Shown here one piece after another: positions 2,778-5,086 of a stretch of 5,086 nt of DNA. Source of the stretch: Planctomycetota bacterium (GTDB lineage Bacteria > JAJVIF01 > JAPKYR01); NCBI GenBank assembly GCA_030673355.1, contig DAOVJF010000242.1, positions 1 to 5,086 of the forward strand, in the 5' to 3' direction. A program made the translations under genes and the position numbers. Numbering within the stretch: the stretch's first letter is position 1; every line of letters begins with the position of its first letter. The notes beneath the pieces were generated by a model that did not search any database, was not told the DNA's origin, and was given only the letters and a program-made list of their open reading frames with translations.

Positions 2778-5086
2778 TTACCAGTTCCCATACGGCAAAT
2801 ACTTAACCAGAAAACAGTCCTGCAGACCGTTTGAGCTCAGATTGCAAATACCGCCATAGGGATTGAAATCTACAATGTCCCTGAACCTTCCTGTCATGTA
2901 AGTATTTCCGTTCGCATCCACGCATATATCATGGCCGCTATCCTCATGCGTGCCGCCAGGGACCCTTGTCCAGACATGATCGCCGTTTGAATTAAAAACA
3001 TTGAGGAAAATATCCCAGTCACCGTGTGAAGAATATTCCTCTTCCGAATTTTCATCCGGATCGAAATCCACCGTCGCGTTGAAATAGCCGGTTACATAAA
3101 CATTTTTCCCGTCTGCCGCAAGGTCCTGCCCGGAATCGCTGTCACTCCAATTATTCGACATCCCGCCCCACGTCCTTGCCCATTGGTATTCGCCGCCTGT
3201 AGAGAATTTAGTGAGAAATGCATCACGTTCTCCGTTCGATGTCCATTCATCGACACCGGGTCCCGGATCGAAATCAACCGTGCCCGCGAATTTCCCGGTC
3301 GAGTAAACGTAACCCGTTTCGTCAACCTCGACACCGTATCCCCAGTCGTCCGAATCCTCTCCCCATGCGTAACCCCATTGGAAAATCCCGGACGAGTCGA
3401 AACAACTAAGGTAGACGTCATTAAAAACTGTCGGCGTGGTGTATTGGGTTACGTCACCGCCGGGATCCAGGTCGACCGTGCCGTCGAAAACTCCCGTTAC
3501 AAATATATGTCCGGCAGAATCCGATGCGACCCCATATGCAAGGTCGTCGTAACCACCGTCCCCGGCCCACTGTTTCGCCCATTCATGCGTGCCGGATTCG
3601 GTCCATTTCGTAAGGTAACTTGCACCCGGGTTTGACTGGAGTACACAGTCGTTATCGACCGGATCGAAATCACAAACACCGCGAAAATATCCGCATGCGT
3701 AAACCCCGCCCATTCCATCAACGGCGACATCGAGAGCCTTGTCCCACATCGGCGAACCCCATGCCCGCGCCCACAGGAAGTCGCCGTCCGGGGAGAATTT
3801 ACAGAGGAAGCTGTCCCAGTCACCGTGGGATGAATATTCGACCACTTCATCTCCCGGATCGAAATCCACCGTTTCATTGAAATACCCCACCACGTAAACA
3901 TTGCCCGATTCATCTATCGCCAGATCCTCACCCGATTCCCACCAGTTCCCTCCCCAGACGCGTGTCCAGATAAAATTCCCCGATGAATCGAATTTCGAAA
4001 GGAACGCGTCCGCATTTCCATTTGAGATGTGGGTTTCAGTGCCTTCCCCGGGATCGAAATCGACTGATGTCTTGTACTGTCCTGTGACATAAACATTCCC
4101 ATCGTTGTCGATATCGGTCCCGAAGCAGATATCGATATCGGTTCCGCCCCAGCTTCGAGCCCAGCCGCCGTAGCCGACCTCAAGGTCGAGCCTTTGATAC
4201 GCGGTTAAATCGAGATAATCCGGAGAGTCGGCGTTCGATATATCTTCGACTTTCAGGAGTGCAGGGTAGGTGCCAAGCCCGACTAGCTTTTCATTCTCGA
4301 CTACGATCTCCCATGTCGAATAATCCCCTGAATCCGAAACAAGCAATCCGGTTGCGAGACCGTCGAACACTTCGAGGCATTCGATAGCGGGTTCAAGGAG
4401 AGTGGTCGATCCCTGCCAGTCGTAAATTTCGATGTTGTATTTTACCGAACCGCCGTGGTTCGTCAGGCCGTTCAGCGGTATGGGATCGGAAATTTCAATT
4501 TTCCATGGCTCGGCACAATTGGCCTCTATCGGGAAATCAATGATCGGATCGGTCACAGGCTCCTTTAACGGTGGAACCCATGAAGCGTCGACCGCGTAGC
4601 CGAGTACGAATTCATCGGCTTCAGGGAATCTCAGATGGAATGTTCTTGTGATCGCCGATCCGGTCACGAAAGCGTTTCTTATGTTCCCCGCGAAAACGGT
4701 GATATAGCGACGGTAACCGTTCAATGTGGCGTTCGGCATGGTCGGGGTTGATAATTTTCCGGGTATATATCCCTGGTACCCGCCAATTCCCGATCCCCAT
4801 GTGAACGCGTTATATAAATTTGTGTATCCCTCGGCGTTCATAACTTCCCCGTCGCCGAGTGTCGAATCGCTTACGACAAGCCCGTTTTCGGGGAAGTACA
4901 GGCTGCCATTGAACATGATAATCGTCCGGACATCGAACATCGTAAGCGTGTTCGTTGAAAACGGATGCCTTACCTCGATATCGACAAAATGGATGCCGTC
5001 GGGATTGAACTGGAATCCTGTTACATTGAAGCAATTAAAACAGGGAGCCTGTTCGAGAAAAGCAAGTATGTTCCAGTGATCCGTCG
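2778..5086 (-). CDS. Seven-bladed SBBP beta-propeller protein with N-terminal CxxC domain (5' end outside window)
   Basis: Read leftward, the frame is open from the right edge (first complete codon at 5084-5082) to TAA at 2780-2778, giving 768 visible residues. The ATG at 4940 is internal. The 48 codons before it contain no stop and read as protein: APCFNCFNVTGF, then NPDGIHFVDIEVRHPF, then FDVRTI. The N-terminal 308 visible residues form one or more non-propeller domains, probably beta-rich, with a CxxC at residues 15-18. I recall similar PCxxC...HPF...FDVR sequences in uncharacterised exported proteins of environmental bacteria (unverified). Residues 309-768 are seven blades of 63-70 residues, each running WGG, GNVYVTG, VDFDPG, FLxKF, W. 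Seven is a complete propeller. The protein ends YLPYGNW, much like HLPDGCW of the paralogue at 1-458. No catalytic motif is seen. Secretion is likely, but the signal peptide would lie beyond the window. The binding partner is unknown. Confidence 0.93.
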   Translation of the reverse strand, partial: TDHWNILAFLEQAPCFNCFNVTGFQFNPDGIHFVDIEVRHPFSTNTLTMFDVRTIIMFNGSLYFPENGLVVSDSTLGDGEVMNAEGYTNLYNAFTWGSGIGGYQGYIPGKLSTPTMPNATLNGYRRYITVFAGNIRNAFVTGSAITRTFHLRFPEADEFVLGYAVDASWVPPLKEPVTDPIIDFPIEANCAEPWKIEISDPIPLNGLTNHGGSVKYNIEIYDWQGSTTLLEPAIECLEVFDGLATGLLVSDSGDYSTWEIVVENEKLVGLGTYPALLKVEDISNADSPDYLDLTAYQRLDLEVGYGGWARSWGGTDIDICFGTDIDNDGNVYVTGQYKTSVDFDPGEGTETHISNGNADAFLSKFDSSGNFIWTRVWGGNWWESGEDLAIDESGNVYVVGYFNETVDFDPGDEVVEYSSHGDWDSFLCKFSPDGDFLWARAWGSPMWDKALDVAVDGMGGVYACGYFRGVCDFDPVDNDCVLQSNPGASYLTKWTESGTHEWAKQWAGDGGYDDLAYGVASDSAGHIFVTGVFDGTVDLDPGGDVTQYTTPTVFNDVYLSCFDSSGIFQWGYAWGEDSDDWGYGVEVDETGYVYSTGKFAGTVDFDPGPGVDEWTSNGERDAFLTKFSTGGEYQWARTWGGMSNNWSDSDSGQDLAADGKNVYVTGYFNATVDFDPDENSEEEYSSHGDWDIFLNVFNSNGDHVWTRVPGGTHEDSGHDICVDANGNTYMTGRFRDIVDFNPYGGICNLSSNGLQDCFLVKYLPYGNW
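2781..4160 (-). repeat. Seven tandem SBBP blade repeats
   Basis: The blades begin in order with ARSWGG (4160), TRVWGG (3965), ARAWGS (3770), AKQWAG (3578), GYAWGE (3374), ARTWGG (3179) and TRVPGG (2969). The WGG motif weakens in blades 3-5. In blade 7 the Trp is replaced by Pro (TRVPGG) and the DFDPG motif is DFNPYGG. All blades are in frame, and the array runs to the C-terminus with no sorting domain after it. Confidence 0.92.

Noticed and set aside
2781..2850. Type IX secretion or other C-terminal sorting domain on the propeller protein
   Set aside because: The protein ends right after the seventh blade (YLPYGNW), leaving no room for a sorting domain.
3092..4183. Open frames on both strands inside the propeller gene, including + strand frames at 3183-3635, 3620-3880 and 3901-4092
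   Set aside because: They are out-of-frame shadows of a strongly repetitive gene. Their translations are Arg/Pro/His-rich, with no domain and no ribosome binding site pattern.
2778..4940. A complete 720-residue gene starting at the ATG at 4940
   Set aside because: The frame has no stop between 4940 and the window edge. The extra 48 residues look like genuine protein (PCFNC, NPDG, RHPF), so the gene is longer and the ATG is internal.
4726..5079. + strand open frame of 117 residues at the right edge
   Set aside because: It is antisense to the N-terminal domain of the propeller gene and shows no recognisable protein features.

Overview
The window looks like chromosomal DNA from an uncultivated bacterium. 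It carries three long, probably exported, repeat-rich proteins and no housekeeping, phage or transposase gene. Base composition is roughly balanced. One gene has a clean sigma70-type promoter and a GGAGG ribosome binding site, so a bacterium is likely. Two genes are beta-propeller (SBBP-type) proteins with the recurring 'GNVYVTG..VDFDPG..FLSKFDSSGNF.W' pattern. I associate this with large secreted proteins of Planctomycetota, FCB-group and similar environmental lineages; that taxonomic guess is weak and comes from memory.

Layout, left to right. (1) Bases 1-458, + strand: the 3' end of an SBBP beta-propeller gene, with two complete blades and part of a third; its start lies left of the window. 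(2) Bases 459-683: a non-coding gap with a strong-looking sigma70 promoter (619-647), a Shine-Dalgarno, and a short motif (553-581) that resembles a dispersed repeat. (3) Bases 684-2639, + strand: a complete 651-residue secreted protein of unknown function. It has a signal peptide, two copies of a pseudopilin-head-like helix segment, four proline-rich FNPQPEPPG repeats, two tandem 12-residue SSRLxDPGDDGI repeats, and an Asp/Ile-rich C-terminus. (4) Bases 2640-2777: a convergent intergenic gap with two small inverted repeats. It also holds a degraded 54-bp piece of SBBP-coding DNA, and the stop codon of the preceding gene lies inside that piece. (5) Bases 2778-5086, - strand: a second SBBP protein. 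It has exactly seven blades (a complete propeller) behind an N-terminal domain with a CxxC motif. Its reading frame stays open to the right edge of the window, so it is 5'-truncated and the first in-window ATG at 4940 is internal.

The two propeller genes point at each other across the unknown gene and share blade consensus, end motif (K.LPxGxW) and short stretches of DNA identity. They are paralogues in inverted orientation. No enzyme active site is visible. The likeliest common theme is extracellular or envelope structural or adhesive proteins, but nothing here proves a joint function. I found no CRISPR array, toxin-antitoxin pair, tRNA, rRNA or insertion sequence. The most interesting items are the SBBP remnant at the 3' end of the middle gene and the mosaic, tandem-repeat make-up of that gene.
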